DNA of 64,000 nucleotides from Eubacterium xylanophilum ATCC 35991 (lineage in GTDB: Bacteria > Bacillota > Clostridia > Lachnospirales > Lachnospiraceae), in the NCBI RefSeq assembly GCF_000518685.1, contig NZ_KI912470.1, positions 96,623 to 160,622 of the forward strand. Reading direction: 5' to 3'. Every line of letters starts with the position of its first letter. Within the stretch, counting starts at the first letter, position 1. Positions 9,018 to 18,980 of the stretch are shown here, piece by piece. The notes beneath the pieces were generated by a model. It worked only from the letters and a program-made list of their open reading frames with translations. It was not told the DNA's origin and made no database searches. The translations under genes were made by a program, and so were the position numbers.

Positions 9018-9872
9018 ATGGAAGCAATCAAATCATTTTTTCGTGACTATGTTGCATGGCTGTCCATGCCAGATATAAATATTGTCGATATTATCGAGAT
9101 TTTGGTTATCGCATTTGCGGTATATCAGATTATCATATGGATAAAAGATACCAGGGCGTGGGTACTGCTCAAGGGTATTGTTATCCTTGTTTTAGTATGG
9201 CTTATTGCCCTAGTCCTAAACATGAATGCGCTGCTATGGATTTTCCAAAATGCTATGGTTATAGGAATTACAGCCATAGTCATTATATTTCAGCCAGAGT
9301 TTAGAAATGCTTTGGAAAAATTGGGACGTAAGTCTTTTGCATCGCTGACAACTCCGTTTGAAGGTGACAAGTATAGAAATGAGAAATATTCTCAGAAGAG
9401 TATCGACAGTATAATCAAAGCTGTATATGCTATGGCAAAGGAAAAAACTGGTGCTATTATCGTTGTTGAGAAGGACATTCAATGTCGTGAAGTCGAATTA
9501 ACCGGTATTCCTTTGGATGCGACTATAAGCAGTCAGCTCTTAATAAATATTTTTGAGGACAAAACTCCGCTACATGATGGAGCGGTAATTCTTAGAAATG
9601 ATAGGATCGTTGCTGCTACATGTTATTTGCCATTATCAAACTCAATGAAAATAAGCAAAGATCTTGGAACAAGGCATAGGGCAGGTTTAGGTGTCAGCGA
9701 GGTATCTGACTCAATCACAATCATTGTTTCAGAAGAGACAGGTGGTGTGTCAGTTGCACAAGAGGGAAAACTAAGAAGATGGATCGAGGAAGATGAATTG
9801 CGCAAGATTCTTCGAAAGGTTTCCCCACATAGAAGTAAAGCTAAAGGCGATTACGGGAAGGGGGGAGTATGA
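9018..9872 (+). CDS. cdaA: Diadenylate cyclase CdaA
   Basis: Membrane-bound diadenylate cyclase making c-di-AMP from two ATP. The protein is 284 residues, typical for CdaA. Three hydrophobic helices in the first 90 residues end with IIFQPEFRNALEKLG, and a DAC (DisA_N) domain follows. The catalytic motifs are intact: DGA with Asp187 in LHDGAVI, and RHR at 219-221 in GTRHRAGLGVSE. The ATG at 9018 is preferred over an in-frame GTG at 9009 because AGGTGG sits six bases before it, overlapping that GTG. The stop overlaps the start of cdaR. c-di-AMP controls potassium and osmolyte uptake and wall homeostasis in Firmicutes. Confidence 0.96.
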   Translation: MEAIKSFFRDYVAWLSMPDINIVDIIEILVIAFAVYQIIIWIKDTRAWVLLKGIVILVLVWLIALVLNMNALLWIFQNAMVIGITAIVIIFQPEFRNALEKLGRKSFASLTTPFEGDKYRNEKYSQKSIDSIIKAVYAMAKEKTGAIIVVEKDIQCREVELTGIPLDATISSQLLINIFEDKTPLHDGAVILRNDRIVAATCYLPLSNSMKISKDLGTRHRAGLGVSEVSDSITIIVSEETGGVSVAQEGKLRRWIEEDELRKILRKVSPHRSKAKGDYGKGGV

Positions 9873-11113
9873 TGAAAAATCTATTGACCAAGAATCTCGG
9901 AATTAAGTTGATTGCACTAGTACTAGGTTTCTTGATTTGGCTATTTATCATCAACTTCACCAATCCGACGATTACTAAGAAGTTTGAAGATATTCCGGTA
10001 CAGATTGTCAACGAAAGCGTTATATCTTCTGCAAATCAAGTTTATACTGTAAAGTCAGGCGATAAGGTTGACGTAGTTGTCAAGGGCAAGAGAAATATTG
10101 TCGAGTCCCTCAATTCGGGAGACTTTGAGGCCATCGCCGATTTGTCCAAACTTTCAACAGTAAATACTGCGGGAATTGAAGTTAAGGTAAAGGATGAAAG
10201 GAATAAGAATCTGGAAATTGATTGGAATAATGAAGTTCTCAGCATTAAGCTAGAGAAGAAAGTGACACAACAGTTTAAGGTAAAGGTTATTACTGAGGGC
10301 GAGTTGGCTGAGAATTATATACTAGGTCCTATAACTGTTAATCCTTCCATGATTGAAGTCAGTGGTGCAAAATCACAAATCAAGAAGATTGATGCAGTTG
10401 GAGCAGTTGTTCAGCTAGATGGCCAGAACAAAGACTTCGAGAAAGAACCGACGGCAATCCTATATGATGCTGACGGAGAAGTCCTCGATGGAGAGGGAGT
10501 TTCTCTGGATAAGGATTCGGTGGATGTAAAGGTTAATGTTTTGCCAACCAAGACAATTCCTGTTAAGGTTCTAACCAGGGGAACAGTAGCCTCGGGATAC
10601 AGTCTGACTAAGACAGATTTTAAGCCGGAGAGTATTCAGGTTTCAGGAGATAAGAATGCTTTGTCAGGTATTAATGAAATCACAATACCTGTTGATGTTG
10701 ATGGTGCCAGAAGAAGTGTAGAAAAAGAAGTGGATTTGGAATCACTGCTACCGAGTAGTGCAACCCTTGCGGACGATTTTACTACTGTTTCAATAAAATG
10801 CAATATCGTCAAGAAGGGAATAAGAAAATTCAAGGTTTCTACATCTGATATCACAGTGAAAAATCTTCCGAACAATCTGGCTATTTCCTATGACGATGAG
10901 GACGAGAGTCACAATGTCGTTGTTGTTGGCGAAGAGAGTAAGATTAAGGACTTGACTCTTTCATCACTAAAGGCTACTATAGACCTAAAGGGAATGTCAG
11001 TTGGAAGTCATAAGGCAAATGTGAATCTGACACTTCCAAATGGTGTTAAGTTAAGACGTCCTATTAGTGTTAAGATAACACTAGAGGAGACAGAGATACA
11101 GAGTGTAGATTAG
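9869..11113 (+). CDS. cdaR: CdaR-like YbbR-repeat regulator of CdaA
   Basis: A 414-residue protein with one N-terminal membrane helix (about residues 12-30, IKLIALVLGFLIWLFIINF). About four YbbR repeats outside the cell follow, each beginning near a VxVxxxG-type strand, for example FKVKVITEGELAENYILGP. In the cda operon YbbR proteins bind and modulate the cyclase. The start overlaps the cdaA stop as ATGA. A second ATG at 9872 has better spacing from GGGGGAG and may be the real start. In many Firmicutes glmM follows cdaR, but here leuA does, 45 bases later. Confidence 0.9.
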   Translation: MMKNLLTKNLGIKLIALVLGFLIWLFIINFTNPTITKKFEDIPVQIVNESVISSANQVYTVKSGDKVDVVVKGKRNIVESLNSGDFEAIADLSKLSTVNTAGIEVKVKDERNKNLEIDWNNEVLSIKLEKKVTQQFKVKVITEGELAENYILGPITVNPSMIEVSGAKSQIKKIDAVGAVVQLDGQNKDFEKEPTAILYDADGEVLDGEGVSLDKDSVDVKVNVLPTKTIPVKVLTRGTVASGYSLTKTDFKPESIQVSGDKNALSGINEITIPVDVDGARRSVEKEVDLESLLPSSATLADDFTTVSIKCNIVKKGIRKFKVSTSDITVKNLPNNLAISYDDEDESHNVVVVGEESKIKDLTLSSLKATIDLKGMSVGSHKANVNLTLPNGVKLRRPISVKITLEETEIQSVD

Positions 11114-11157
11114 TATAACCAAGGAATAAGAAAGAGAATTTAGAGAGGTGAACAAAT

Positions 11158-12849
11158 ATGTTGAATTATAAGAGGTATAAGAGAGTACCAGTTGTTGATT
11201 ACCCAGAGCGTGAGTGGCCTAACAAAGAAATTCAGAAGGCGCCTATCTGGTGTAGTGTGGATCTTAGAGATGGAAATCAAGCTTTGATTGAGCCCATGAT
11301 TGTTGAGGAAAAGGTTGAATTCTTCAAGTTGTTGGTTAAGCTTGGTTTTAAGGAAGTAGAGATTGGCTTTCCAAGTGCTTCCCAGATAGAATATGACTTT
11401 TTGAGAAAGCTTGTTGATGAGGATTTGATTCCTGATGATATGTATGTTCAGGTGTTAACTCAGTGTAGAGAGCATTTGATTGAGAAGACTTTTGAGGCTA
11501 TTAAAGGCGTTAAAAAAGCTATTGTGCATATCTATAATTCAACATCAACACTTCAGAGAGATGTTGTATTTAATGCTTCTATGGATGAAATTAAGCAGAT
11601 AGCCATAGATGGAACCAAGATGGTAAAAAAATACATGGAAAATCATGACGGCGAGATTATCCTTGAGTATTCTCCTGAGAGTTTTACGGGAACAGAGCTT
11701 CCTTATGCGTTAGAAGTATGTGAGGCTGTGTTGGATGAGTGGGGAGCTTCAAAAGATAAGAAGGTAATCATTAACCTTCCATCAACGGTTGAGATGAATA
11801 CTCCAAATGTTTATGCAGACCAGATTGAGTGGATGGCTAAGCATTTTAAGGACAGAGAGAGAGTAATCCTCAGTATCCATCCTCATAATGACAGAGGTAC
11901 TGCTGTTGCCTCAGCTGAGCTTGCATTGCTTGCAGGTGCAGATCGTGTAGAGGGAACACTTTTTGGAAATGGTGAGAGAACAGGAAATGTAGATGTATTG
12001 AATATTGCATATAATATGTTCTCACAGGGAATTAATCCGGAACTTGATATTGAAAATGTAAATGAGATTATAGATGTTTACGAGAGATGCAATAAGATGG
12101 ATATGGATATGAGACATCCATATGCAGGAAAGCTTGTATTTACTGCTTTCTCCGGTTCACACCAGGATGCTATTAATAAAGGTGTTCAGGCTATGAAGGA
12201 GAGAAAAGGCGAATATTGGGAGGTTCCATATCTTCCGATTGACCCAAGTGATCTTGGAAGAGAGTATGAGCCAATCGTGCGAATCAACAGCCAGTCCGGT
12301 AAGGGTGGAGTTGCATTTGTCATGGATACTTACTATGGCTTCAAATTGCCGAAGAACATGCACAAGGAGTTTGCTGATGTGATTCAGGTGATATCTGAGA
12401 AGCAGGGTGAAGTTACACCTACTCAGATTATGGATAAGTTCAAAGAGAAGTATATCGATATGAAGGAGCCATATCACTTCCGTAAGATCAAGATTGAGGA
12501 TTTGAGTGATGATTCTGTCGATGATGACGAGTTTGATACAAAGATTACATTGACATTCACATTCAAGGGACAGGAGAATGTAGTTGAGGCATTTGGAAAT
12601 GGTCCGATTAATGCCGTTCAGCGTGCGATGCAGGATGTAATCGGATTCCAAATCAAAGTATTGGATTACAATGAGCATGCATTGACTCAGGGTTCTAATG
12701 CCCAAGCTGCAGCTTATATTCACTTGTTAGATGAGGAAAAAGACGATGCAACATTTGGTGTTGGAATTAGTTCGAATATAAACAGAGCATCTGTGAGAGC
12801 TGTATTCAGTGCAGTTAATAGACTTCTTGCCAAAAGAGGTGAGAACTAA
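11158..12849 (+). CDS. leuA: 2-isopropylmalate synthase
   Basis: LeuA condenses acetyl-CoA with 2-oxoisovalerate, the committed step of leucine synthesis. At 563 residues it fits the longer type-2 (yeast-like) form. The TIM-barrel catalytic domain carries WCSVDLRDGNQAL near residue 30, metal-binding SIHPHNDRGTAVAS and LFGNGERTGNVD. A C-terminal LeuA regulatory domain is present, including TQGSNAQAAAYIHL, where leucine feedback normally acts. GAGAGGTGAAC precedes the ATG. No T-box or leader peptide is visible in the 45-base gap. No other leu genes are nearby. Confidence 0.96.
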   Translation: MLNYKRYKRVPVVDYPEREWPNKEIQKAPIWCSVDLRDGNQALIEPMIVEEKVEFFKLLVKLGFKEVEIGFPSASQIEYDFLRKLVDEDLIPDDMYVQVLTQCREHLIEKTFEAIKGVKKAIVHIYNSTSTLQRDVVFNASMDEIKQIAIDGTKMVKKYMENHDGEIILEYSPESFTGTELPYALEVCEAVLDEWGASKDKKVIINLPSTVEMNTPNVYADQIEWMAKHFKDRERVILSIHPHNDRGTAVASAELALLAGADRVEGTLFGNGERTGNVDVLNIAYNMFSQGINPELDIENVNEIIDVYERCNKMDMDMRHPYAGKLVFTAFSGSHQDAINKGVQAMKERKGEYWEVPYLPIDPSDLGREYEPIVRINSQSGKGGVAFVMDTYYGFKLPKNMHKEFADVIQVISEKQGEVTPTQIMDKFKEKYIDMKEPYHFRKIKIEDLSDDSVDDDEFDTKITLTFTFKGQENVVEAFGNGPINAVQRAMQDVIGFQIKVLDYNEHALTQGSNAQAAAYIHLLDEEKDDATFGVGISSNINRASVRAVFSAVNRLLAKRGEN

Positions 12850-12850
12850 A

Positions 12851-13993
12851 ATGAATAAGAGAATGAAAAGGATTATTGCTACGTCTTTTACAGTGGCGGC
12901 ATTTGCCTTACTTGGCGGAATATTTTCAAGGGAGATAGCTTGTAATGCTGAAGAGACAAGTATCACTTTGCAGCTTGGAGAGTTGTATGATATTGGAGCT
13001 GGGGATAATGCTGTTGTCACCAGTGACAATAATAAAATTGTAAGTATTGTTGATGGTAAGATTCATGGATTGAGTCACGGAAAGACGGCGATTACAATAG
13101 ATACAGACGAGGGATCTAAAGTTATTGATATCACGGTAAAGAAAAGTGGTTTTCCATATGGTGAAATTACCATGTACAAAGGTGAGAGATTGCCACTTTG
13201 CTTTACAGAGTTCAAGCACAAAGATGCCAAGTGGAAGACCAGCAATAAGAAAGTTGCGAAGCTCTCTGGCAGCGAGATTGTTGCCAAGAAAGTCGGAAAA
13301 GCAACTGCCAAGTGTACAATCAATGGAAAGACTTATGCTTGTCATATAAAGGTAAAAAAGGCTCCCAAAAAGCTTGTCTATCTGACATTCGATGATGGTC
13401 CAACCAGGAGTTCAACGCCTAAGATTCTCAAGATATTAAAGAAGAATAATGTGAAGGCAACTTTCTTTGAGATTAATCCAGCTAAGGCTGATTATGATCT
13501 CACCAAAAAGATTATTAAGAGTGGTCATACACTTGCTGTTCACGGATATTCTCACAATTATAATTATATCTATGCATCTGAGTCAAGATATAAGAATAAT
13601 ATTACAAAGCTTCAGAAGCTATTCTTCAAGAAGTTTGGAGTATGGACTGTTCTCACAAGGTTTCCGGGGGGAAGCTCCAATATGGTCAGCAGATTTAATC
13701 GTGGAATCATGACTAGATTGACAAAGTCCGTAAAGAAGTGGGGATATAAGTACTTTGATTGGAATGTGTCTTCTGCTGACGCCGGAGGAGCGAAAAATCC
13801 TAAGCAGGTTTATAAGAGCGTAAAAAGGGGATTGCATGCGGGAGAAAATGTTGTCTTGATGCATGACTTTGCCAATAATTATAAGACTATAAATGCACTT
13901 AATAAAGTCATTAAGTATGGTAAAAAGCATGGTTATGTATTTAAAGCAATGACAGCAGCTACAACAGAGATTCATCATGGTGTAAATAATTAG
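12851..13993 (+). CDS. Secreted polysaccharide deacetylase with Big_2-like domain
   Basis: A 380-residue exported protein. A signal peptide spans about residues 1-34 (positive MNKRMKR, then a hydrophobic stretch). A Big_2-type immunoglobulin-like domain follows (about 38-95, IVSIVDGKIHGLSHGKTAIT), with a second degenerate copy after it. The NodB deacetylase domain begins near residue 174. Catalytic and metal residues are visible: TFDDGP with Asp181/Asp182, His231 and His235 in HGYSH, RFPGGSS and FDWNVSSADAG. It probably removes N-acetyl groups from peptidoglycan or another wall polymer. AGAGGTGAG before the ATG overlaps the end of leuA, so the two are probably co-transcribed. Confidence 0.92.
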   Translation: MNKRMKRIIATSFTVAAFALLGGIFSREIACNAEETSITLQLGELYDIGAGDNAVVTSDNNKIVSIVDGKIHGLSHGKTAITIDTDEGSKVIDITVKKSGFPYGEITMYKGERLPLCFTEFKHKDAKWKTSNKKVAKLSGSEIVAKKVGKATAKCTINGKTYACHIKVKKAPKKLVYLTFDDGPTRSSTPKILKILKKNNVKATFFEINPAKADYDLTKKIIKSGHTLAVHGYSHNYNYIYASESRYKNNITKLQKLFFKKFGVWTVLTRFPGGSSNMVSRFNRGIMTRLTKSVKKWGYKYFDWNVSSADAGGAKNPKQVYKSVKRGLHAGENVVLMHDFANNYKTINALNKVIKYGKKHGYVFKAMTAATTEIHHGVNN

Positions 13994-14012
13994 ATAATAA
14001 AGTAAGAAAATA

Positions 14013-14066
14013 AAAGGGGCTCTCGCACTAACAATTAAAAAATTGTTAGTGCTCAGCTCCTTTTTG
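14013..14066. terminator. Terminator after the deacetylase gene
   Basis: A long near-perfect hairpin (left arm GGGGCTCTCGCACTAACAATT, starting 14016, right arm ending AGCTCC) with a 4-base A loop is followed by TTTTT. It stands 20 bases after the deacetylase stop. Confidence 0.8.
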
Positions 14067-14318
14067 TGTCTAAATTAGGGAGATTTTATTATTATTCTTT
14101 GTTAATTGAGAGGCGTGAGGGGCATGCCTATTTGAAAAAAGAGGATTTGGCATGCCACGAGAGGGGAAAAGACTTGACTGTTAATTCGCATCAAATCTAA
14201 AAATAAGCGCACTAATACAAGCCTTATCAAAAAGTAATTTTGAGGATTTTGAATTTTCAAAATTTATGCTGTTTTCAAAGGAAATAAATGAGTTCCAGTT
14301 GTCAGATATCTTCTAAAT

Positions 14319-14367
14319 TGCATATCCTACTAATGTCTTACTCCCTATGGTCGTAAGACAATTATTT
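14319..14367 (-). repeat. REP-like palindrome, copy B1 (diverged tail)
   Basis: Minus-strand orientation. Stem GTCTTAC/GTAAGAC with the 11-base centre GACCATAGGGA. The tail after the hairpin has diverged but keeps TATGC. Confidence 0.6.
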
Positions 14368-14398
14368 TTCGGAGGAATGTCAGCACTAGATAAGTATA

Positions 14399-14540
14399 AT
14401 AATTGTCTTACAAGCAAAGCTTGTAAGACCAGCAATATGCGTTTATTGTCTTACGAACGACGTGAGTAAGACTAGCGCTATGCGATTCCGATAAATTGTC
14501 TTACGACCAAAGGGAGTAAGACCAGCAATATGCGATTCCA
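14399..14540 (+). repeat. Array of three REP-like palindromes (B2, B3, B4)
   Basis: Three hairpin units start their stems at 14405, 14448 and 14498 (spacing 43 and 50). Each is GTCTTAC + 11 bases + GTAAGAC followed by a tail like CAGCAATATGCG. The centres are AAGCAAAGCTT, GAACGACGTGA and GACCAAAGGGA. In every unit the inner four positions on each side can pair or form tandem G-A pairs, leaving a 3-base loop. Confidence 0.75.
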
Positions 14541-14542
14541 AT

Positions 14543-14622
14543 AAAACAGGAAGAGACCAACCAGAGAGAGACTTCAATGCGTATGCATTGCGTCTCGAGT
14601 CGGTTGGACTCTTCCTGTTTTT
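14543..14622. terminator. Long hairpin, probable bidirectional terminator
   Basis: Arms 14543-14562 and 14603-14622 pair over 20 bases with a single A-A mismatch (outer part AAAACAGGAAGAG). An inner stem CAATGC/GCATTG and GAGAC/GTCTC stack inside. T-rich runs at both ends allow it to stop the minus-strand giant gene. The size is unusual for a plain terminator. Confidence 0.6.
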
Positions 14623-14652
14623 AAACTGTCTTAGTGCGACAGCCCCTTTTAT

Positions 14653-17600
14653 TTAGTCGTTAAGAGCCTCGTTTGCTGTTGCAAGCATAAGCTTGATACG
14701 GTTGAGCTGATTAACTTCACTTGCACCTGGATCGTAGTCTACTGCAACGATATTAGCACCAGGGAATGATTTTCTCAGAGGTTTGATAACTCCCTTTCCA
14801 ACTACGTGGTTAGGCAGACAACCAAATGGCTGAGTACATACGATGTTTTTGACACCGCTATGGATGAGTTCTATCATTTCTCCTGTTAGGAACCAACCCT
14901 CTCCGGTTTGATTACCGGCAGATACGAATGGCGAAGCGTAGTCCACAAGATCGTATATTGATGGTGGTGCTTCGAAACGGTTGCTCTTTTCTAATTCTTT
15001 TTTCATGTGCTTTCTGGCATTCTCGAGATACCATATACCTGCTTTACCCACCAACTTGCTGGTCTTAGATTTACCAAAATGTTCCGCTTGATAGATGGAA
15101 TCATACAGGCTATACATGAAGAAATCGAGCATATCAGGGCATACTGCTTCTGCGCCCTCTTTTTCGAGGAGCTCGACGATGTAATTGTTGGCCGCAGGAA
15201 GGAATTTTACTAGGATTTCTCCAACGATTCCAACTTTTGGCTTTTTGATACTCTCGTCTATCTCTATGCTGTCGAAGTCCTTGATGATTCCGGTTATATT
15301 TTTCTTGAATTCGGAATTCTTAGGGTGCTTAACCGCTTCTATACATATGTTTTTCCACTTTTCGTGGAGCTTATTAACCGAACCGGGCACCTTCTCATAA
15401 GGTCTAGTCTTGTATACAACTCTCATAAATAAATCGCCGTAAATCAGGGCGTGAAGTGCACCCTTTAGCAATCTATAGTTGATGTGGAATCCGGAGTTTG
15501 CCTCTACACCGGCACTGAGTGAGATAACAGGTATCTGTTCCATGCCGGCATTTTGAAGTGCGCGTCGGATAAAGCCTATATAGTTTGTTGCACGACATCC
15601 ACCACCGGTCTGGGAGATGATAACAGCCGTTCTGTCAAGATCATATTCACCTGAGAGAAGCGCTTTCATAATCTGTCCTACAACTATGAGTGAAGGGTAG
15701 CATGCATCATTATTAACATACTTCAGGCCGTAATCGAGTTCGTCACCGCCTGTTGGAAGTTGAACAAAAGTATAACCGCATGCTGCCATAGCCGGTATGA
15801 GCATGTCAAAATGAATAGGAGACATCTGAGGCGCTAGAATTGTATAATTCTTTCGCATGTCTTCTGTAAACTCAACTCGCTTGTAAGAAGTATCAACCGG
15901 TTTTGGCTTAATGCCCTTTCTATCTCTGTCCTTGACAGCGGAGATGAGAGAGCGAATACGAATTCTTGCCGCACCTAAGTTGTTTACCTCATCGATTTTC
16001 AAAACAGTGCATATCTTGCCTGATTTTGTCAGTATGTCATTGACCTGATCTGTCGTTACTGCATCCAGACCGCATCCAAATGAATTGAGCTGTATGAGCT
16101 CCAGATTATCCTGGGTTTTGATAAATGAAGCTGCAGCATATAGTCTTGAGTGATACATCCACTGGTCCATGGCGATAGTAGGCCTGTCGATTGGAGCCAG
16201 ATGTGAGATGCTATCTTCAGACAATACGGCAATGTCATAACTTGTAATCAACTCAGGAATTCCATGGTTAATCTCTGGATCGATGTGATAAGGACGACCG
16301 GAAAGGACGATTCCCTTTTTGTTATTTTCTTTCATCCATTTTAGGACTTCCTCGCCCTTCTTACGGATGTCATCTCTTGTATGTTCAAGTTCCTCAAATG
16401 CCACCTTGACAGCGCTACGAATCTCGCTCTCAGGGATGTTGTTTGACTCGGACATAACCTTTGCCAGCTCGTTTTCAAGAATCTCTTCTGACTCAAAGGA
16501 GAGGAAAGGATTTTGGTATATTATATCTTCGGATTGAAGTTCTTCTACATTATTTTTGATATTTTCGCCGTAGGATGTGACGATAGGACAGTTGTAGTGA
16601 TTTCCCGCACCGTCAAACTCTTTTCTCTCGTAAGGAATACAAGGATAGAAGATATACTTGATTCCGTGATTGAGAAGCCATGCCACGTGTCCATGTGCCA
16701 ACTTAGCAGGATAGCACTCCGATTCACTTGGGATTGACTCGATTCCAAGTGAGTAGATTCCGCGAGTTGACTTAGGAGATAAGATTACCTCGTAGCCAAG
16801 TTCTGTAAAGAAAGTATACCAGAACGGATAATTTTCATACATATTGAGAACTCGAGGAATTCCAACTTTGCCTCGGTAAGCCTTGTCAGGTGAGAGAGGC
16901 TTATAATAATTGAACAAGCGATAATTCTTGTATTCATATAGGTTTGGAATATTTTTATTGCTTTTCTCTTTTCCAAGCCCGCGCTCGCAGCGGTTACCTG
17001 AGATGAACTGTCGTCCGCCACCGAACTTGTTGATGGTGAGAAGACAGTGGTTTGTACATCCCTTACACCTAGACATGGAACTCTCAAATTTGAGGCTGAT
17101 GATATCTTCAAGTGAAAGCATAGTGGTAGGCACATCGCTTTCGTAGTGCTCCCTTGCGATGAGAGCTGCACCAAAAGCGCCCATGATTCCCGCAATATCC
17201 GGTCTGACTGCTGTACAGCCTGATACTCTCTCAAAACTCCTGAGAACAGCATCATTGTAAAATGTTCCGCCTTGTACGACCACGTGAGTTCCAAGATCCT
17301 TTGGATCCGTGAGCTTAATAACTTTGAGCAGAGCATTTTTAATAACCGAGATTGCAAGACCGGATGAGATGTCAGCGACTGTGGCACCTTCCTTTTGGGC
17401 TTGCTTTACCTTGGAATTCATAAATACGGTACATCTTGAACCCAAGTCGATTGGATTCTCAGCAAATAGAGCCAGCTTAGCGAACTCTTTTACTTCGTAG
17501 TTGAGAGACTTGGCGAAAGTCTCGATAAATGATCCGCATCCGGAAGAACATGCTTCGTTGAGCTGTACGCTGTCTACGGAGTTGTTCTTGATTTTGATGC

Positions 17601-18870
17601 ATTTCATATCCTGTCCGCCGATGTCTAAGATACAATCAACTTCAGGGTCGAAGAATGATGCGGCATAGTAGTGAGATACAGTCTCAACTTCGCCTTCGTC
17701 TAGCATCAGAGCGGACTTTATAAGAGCTTCTCCGTATCCGGTGGAGCAGGAGCGAACGATGTTTGCCCCCTCTGGGAGAAGTTCATAGATTTCCTTTATT
17801 GCCTTGATTGTAGTTTTAAGGGGGCTTCCGTTGTTGTTATCATAAAATGAATACAAAAGGGATCCGTCCTCGGCTACAAGCGCAACTTTCGTGGTTGTGG
17901 AGCCGGCATCGATTCCAAGGAATACATTGCCCTCATAGGAAGCAAGGTCGGCTTTTTTAACTGCATGCTGATTATGTCTTTCGGTGAATTCAGCATACTC
18001 CTTTTCCGAAGCGAAGAGTGGCTCCATACGGGTGACTTCAAACTCTAAGTGAATCTCTGAATTGAGTTTTTTGAATAATTTCTTGAGAGTTGTCTCGCCT
18101 TCGCCGGTAGAGTTCATAGCTGCACCACTTGCTGCGAAGAGGTGAGAGTGAACCGGTGCGATTATGGCATCCTCTTCAAGCTTCAAAGTTCTTATAAATG
18201 CGGCCTTAAGTTCTGTCAGGAAGTGGAGCGGACCACCGAGAAATGCAACATTTCCGCGAATAGGCTTTCCGCATGCTAGGCCACTGATTGTCTGATTTAC
18301 CACTGCTTGGAAGATGGATGCGGCCAAATCCTCCTTGGCGGCTCCCTCGTTAATCAGTGGTTGTATATCTGTTTTGGCAAATACTCCACATCGCGCGGCG
18401 ATAGGATAGATTGCTTGATAATTCTTTGCATACTCATTGAGACCAGCTGCGTCTGTCTTCAAGAGAGAGGCCATCTGGTCGATAAATGAACCTGTACCTC
18501 CGGCGCAGATTCCGTTCATTCGTTGTTCAATACCGTCAGTGAAGTAGATTATCTTGGCATCCTCTCCACCGAGTTCTATTGCAACATCAGTTTGTGGTGC
18601 GAAGTCCTTGAGACTAGTTGCCACACTTACAACTTCTTGCACAAATGGTATATCTAAATGTTTGGATATGGACAATCCGCCAGATCCTGTAATCATAGGA
18701 GCTACAGGCATATCACCTATTTCTCCAAGAGCCTTTTCTACAATACTTTTCAAGGTCTCCTGAATATTTGCATAATGACGTTGATAATCTGAAAATAGAA
18801 TTTCATTATTATCATTGATTATGGCTATCTTGACCGTAGTAGATCCAATATCAATACCAATACGATTCAT
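14653..18870 (-). CDS. Giant acyl-CoA dehydratase activase / dehydratase-like protein
   Basis: A 1405-residue cytoplasmic protein of the BadF/HgdC-type activase family. Two ASKHA ATPase modules follow one another. The first has [10 protein letters not shown] at residues 5-14 and [10 protein letters not shown]; the second starts near 316 with [10 protein letters not shown] and ACSSGCGSF. Each has the Cys that in HgdC ligates the shared [4Fe-4S] cluster. A Cys cluster CKGCTNHC lies near 607, then a DUF2229-type region and a C-terminal HgdB-like dehydratase half with several Cys ([22 protein letters not shown]). Characterised relatives drive ATP-dependent electron transfer to a 2-hydroxyacyl-CoA dehydratase. 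The substrate of this long form is unknown. The start at 18870 is chosen for GGAGG six bases upstream. Confidence 0.85.
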   Translation of the reverse strand: MNRIGIDIGSTTVKIAIINDNNEILFSDYQRHYANIQETLKSIVEKALGEIGDMPVAPMITGSGGLSISKHLDIPFVQEVVSVATSLKDFAPQTDVAIELGGEDAKIIYFTDGIEQRMNGICAGGTGSFIDQMASLLKTDAAGLNEYAKNYQAIYPIAARCGVFAKTDIQPLINEGAAKEDLAASIFQAVVNQTISGLACGKPIRGNVAFLGGPLHFLTELKAAFIRTLKLEEDAIIAPVHSHLFAASGAAMNSTGEGETTLKKLFKKLNSEIHLEFEVTRMEPLFASEKEYAEFTERHNQHAVKKADLASYEGNVFLGIDAGSTTTKVALVAEDGSLLYSFYDNNNGSPLKTTIKAIKEIYELLPEGANIVRSCSTGYGEALIKSALMLDEGEVETVSHYYAASFFDPEVDCILDIGGQDMKCIKIKNNSVDSVQLNEACSSGCGSFIETFAKSLNYEVKEFAKLALFAENPIDLGSRCTVFMNSKVKQAQKEGATVADISSGLAISVIKNALLKVIKLTDPKDLGTHVVVQGGTFYNDAVLRSFERVSGCTAVRPDIAGIMGAFGAALIAREHYESDVPTTMLSLEDIISLKFESSMSRCKGCTNHCLLTINKFGGGRQFISGNRCERGLGKEKSNKNIPNLYEYKNYRLFNYYKPLSPDKAYRGKVGIPRVLNMYENYPFWYTFFTELGYEVILSPKSTRGIYSLGIESIPSESECYPAKLAHGHVAWLLNHGIKYIFYPCIPYERKEFDGAGNHYNCPIVTSYGENIKNNVEELQSEDIIYQNPFLSFESEEILENELAKVMSESNNIPESEIRSAVKVAFEELEHTRDDIRKKGEEVLKWMKENNKKGIVLSGRPYHIDPEINHGIPELITSYDIAVLSEDSISHLAPIDRPTIAMDQWMYHSRLYAAASFIKTQDNLELIQLNSFGCGLDAVTTDQVNDILTKSGKICTVLKIDEVNNLGAARIRIRSLISAVKDRDRKGIKPKPVDTSYKRVEFTEDMRKNYTILAPQMSPIHFDMLIPAMAACGYTFVQLPTGGDELDYGLKYVNNDACYPSLIVVGQIMKALLSGEYDLDRTAVIISQTGGGCRATNYIGFIRRALQNAGMEQIPVISLSAGVEANSGFHINYRLLKGALHALIYGDLFMRVVYKTRPYEKVPGSVNKLHEKWKNICIEAVKHPKNSEFKKNITGIIKDFDSIEIDESIKKPKVGIVGEILVKFLPAANNYIVELLEKEGAEAVCPDMLDFFMYSLYDSIYQAEHFGKSKTSKLVGKAGIWYLENARKHMKKELEKSNRFEAPPSIYDLVDYASPFVSAGNQTGEGWFLTGEMIELIHSGVKNIVCTQPFGCLPNHVVGKGVIKPLRKSFPGANIVAVDYDPGASEVNQLNRIKLMLATANEALND

Positions 18871-18929
18871 TGTGCATCCTCCATTCAAAAAAATCTTCTT
18901 ATATTTATATATAAAGAGCACTAAATTTT

Positions 18930-18958
18930 AGTATATCCTATCTTAAGCGATTTGTCAA
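18930..18958 (-). promoter_or_regulatory. Promoter of the activase gene
   Basis: On the minus strand: TTGACA (18953-18958), a 17-base spacer, TATACT (18930-18935). This is about 60 bases before the start codon. Confidence 0.7.
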
Positions 18959-18967
18959 AGCAAATCG
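18948..18967. promoter_or_regulatory. Possible operator overlapping the activase -35 box
   Basis: A perfect 7-base inverted repeat CGATTTG/CAAATCG with a 6-base centre overlaps the minus-strand -35 hexamer. It lies 13 bases from the -35 box of the divergent corA promoter, so a repressor bound here could affect both. This is inferred from symmetry alone. Confidence 0.35.
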
Positions 18968-18980
18968 TAATCTAAATCAT

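Larger units (their letters stand above)
13994..14652. other. Structured gene-free region between convergent genes
   Basis: No credible coding sequence lies in these 659 bases. The region holds, in order: a strong hairpin terminator (14013-14066); two copies of the palindrome GGCATGCC (14121-14128 and 14149-14156) forming a weak hairpin; one inverted and three direct REP-like palindromes (14319-14367 and 14399-14540); and a long 80-base hairpin (14543-14622). Its two ends carry a 24-base inverted repeat. Confidence 0.8.
14008..14654. mobile_element. Possible MITE-like segment with 24-base terminal inverted repeats
   Basis: Bases 14008-14031 and 14631-14654 match as inverted repeats in 23 of 24 positions (core GGGGCTSTCGCACTAA). 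The 647-base interior is non-coding and rich in hairpins, as in a non-autonomous element. The right end reaches the stop codon of the minus-strand gene, and no target duplication is obvious. The alternative is that both ends are simply terminator parts of a shared kind. Confidence 0.35.

Noticed and set aside
11114-11157. Possible leucine leader or T-box before leuA
   Set aside because: The gap is only 44 bases, with no T-box motif, Leu codon run or terminator.
14399-14540. Three regularly spaced repeats that might be a small CRISPR array
   Set aside because: The conserved parts are the palindrome arms and tail, the variable part is only 11 bases and still base-pairs internally, and there are no cas genes or 30-base spacers.
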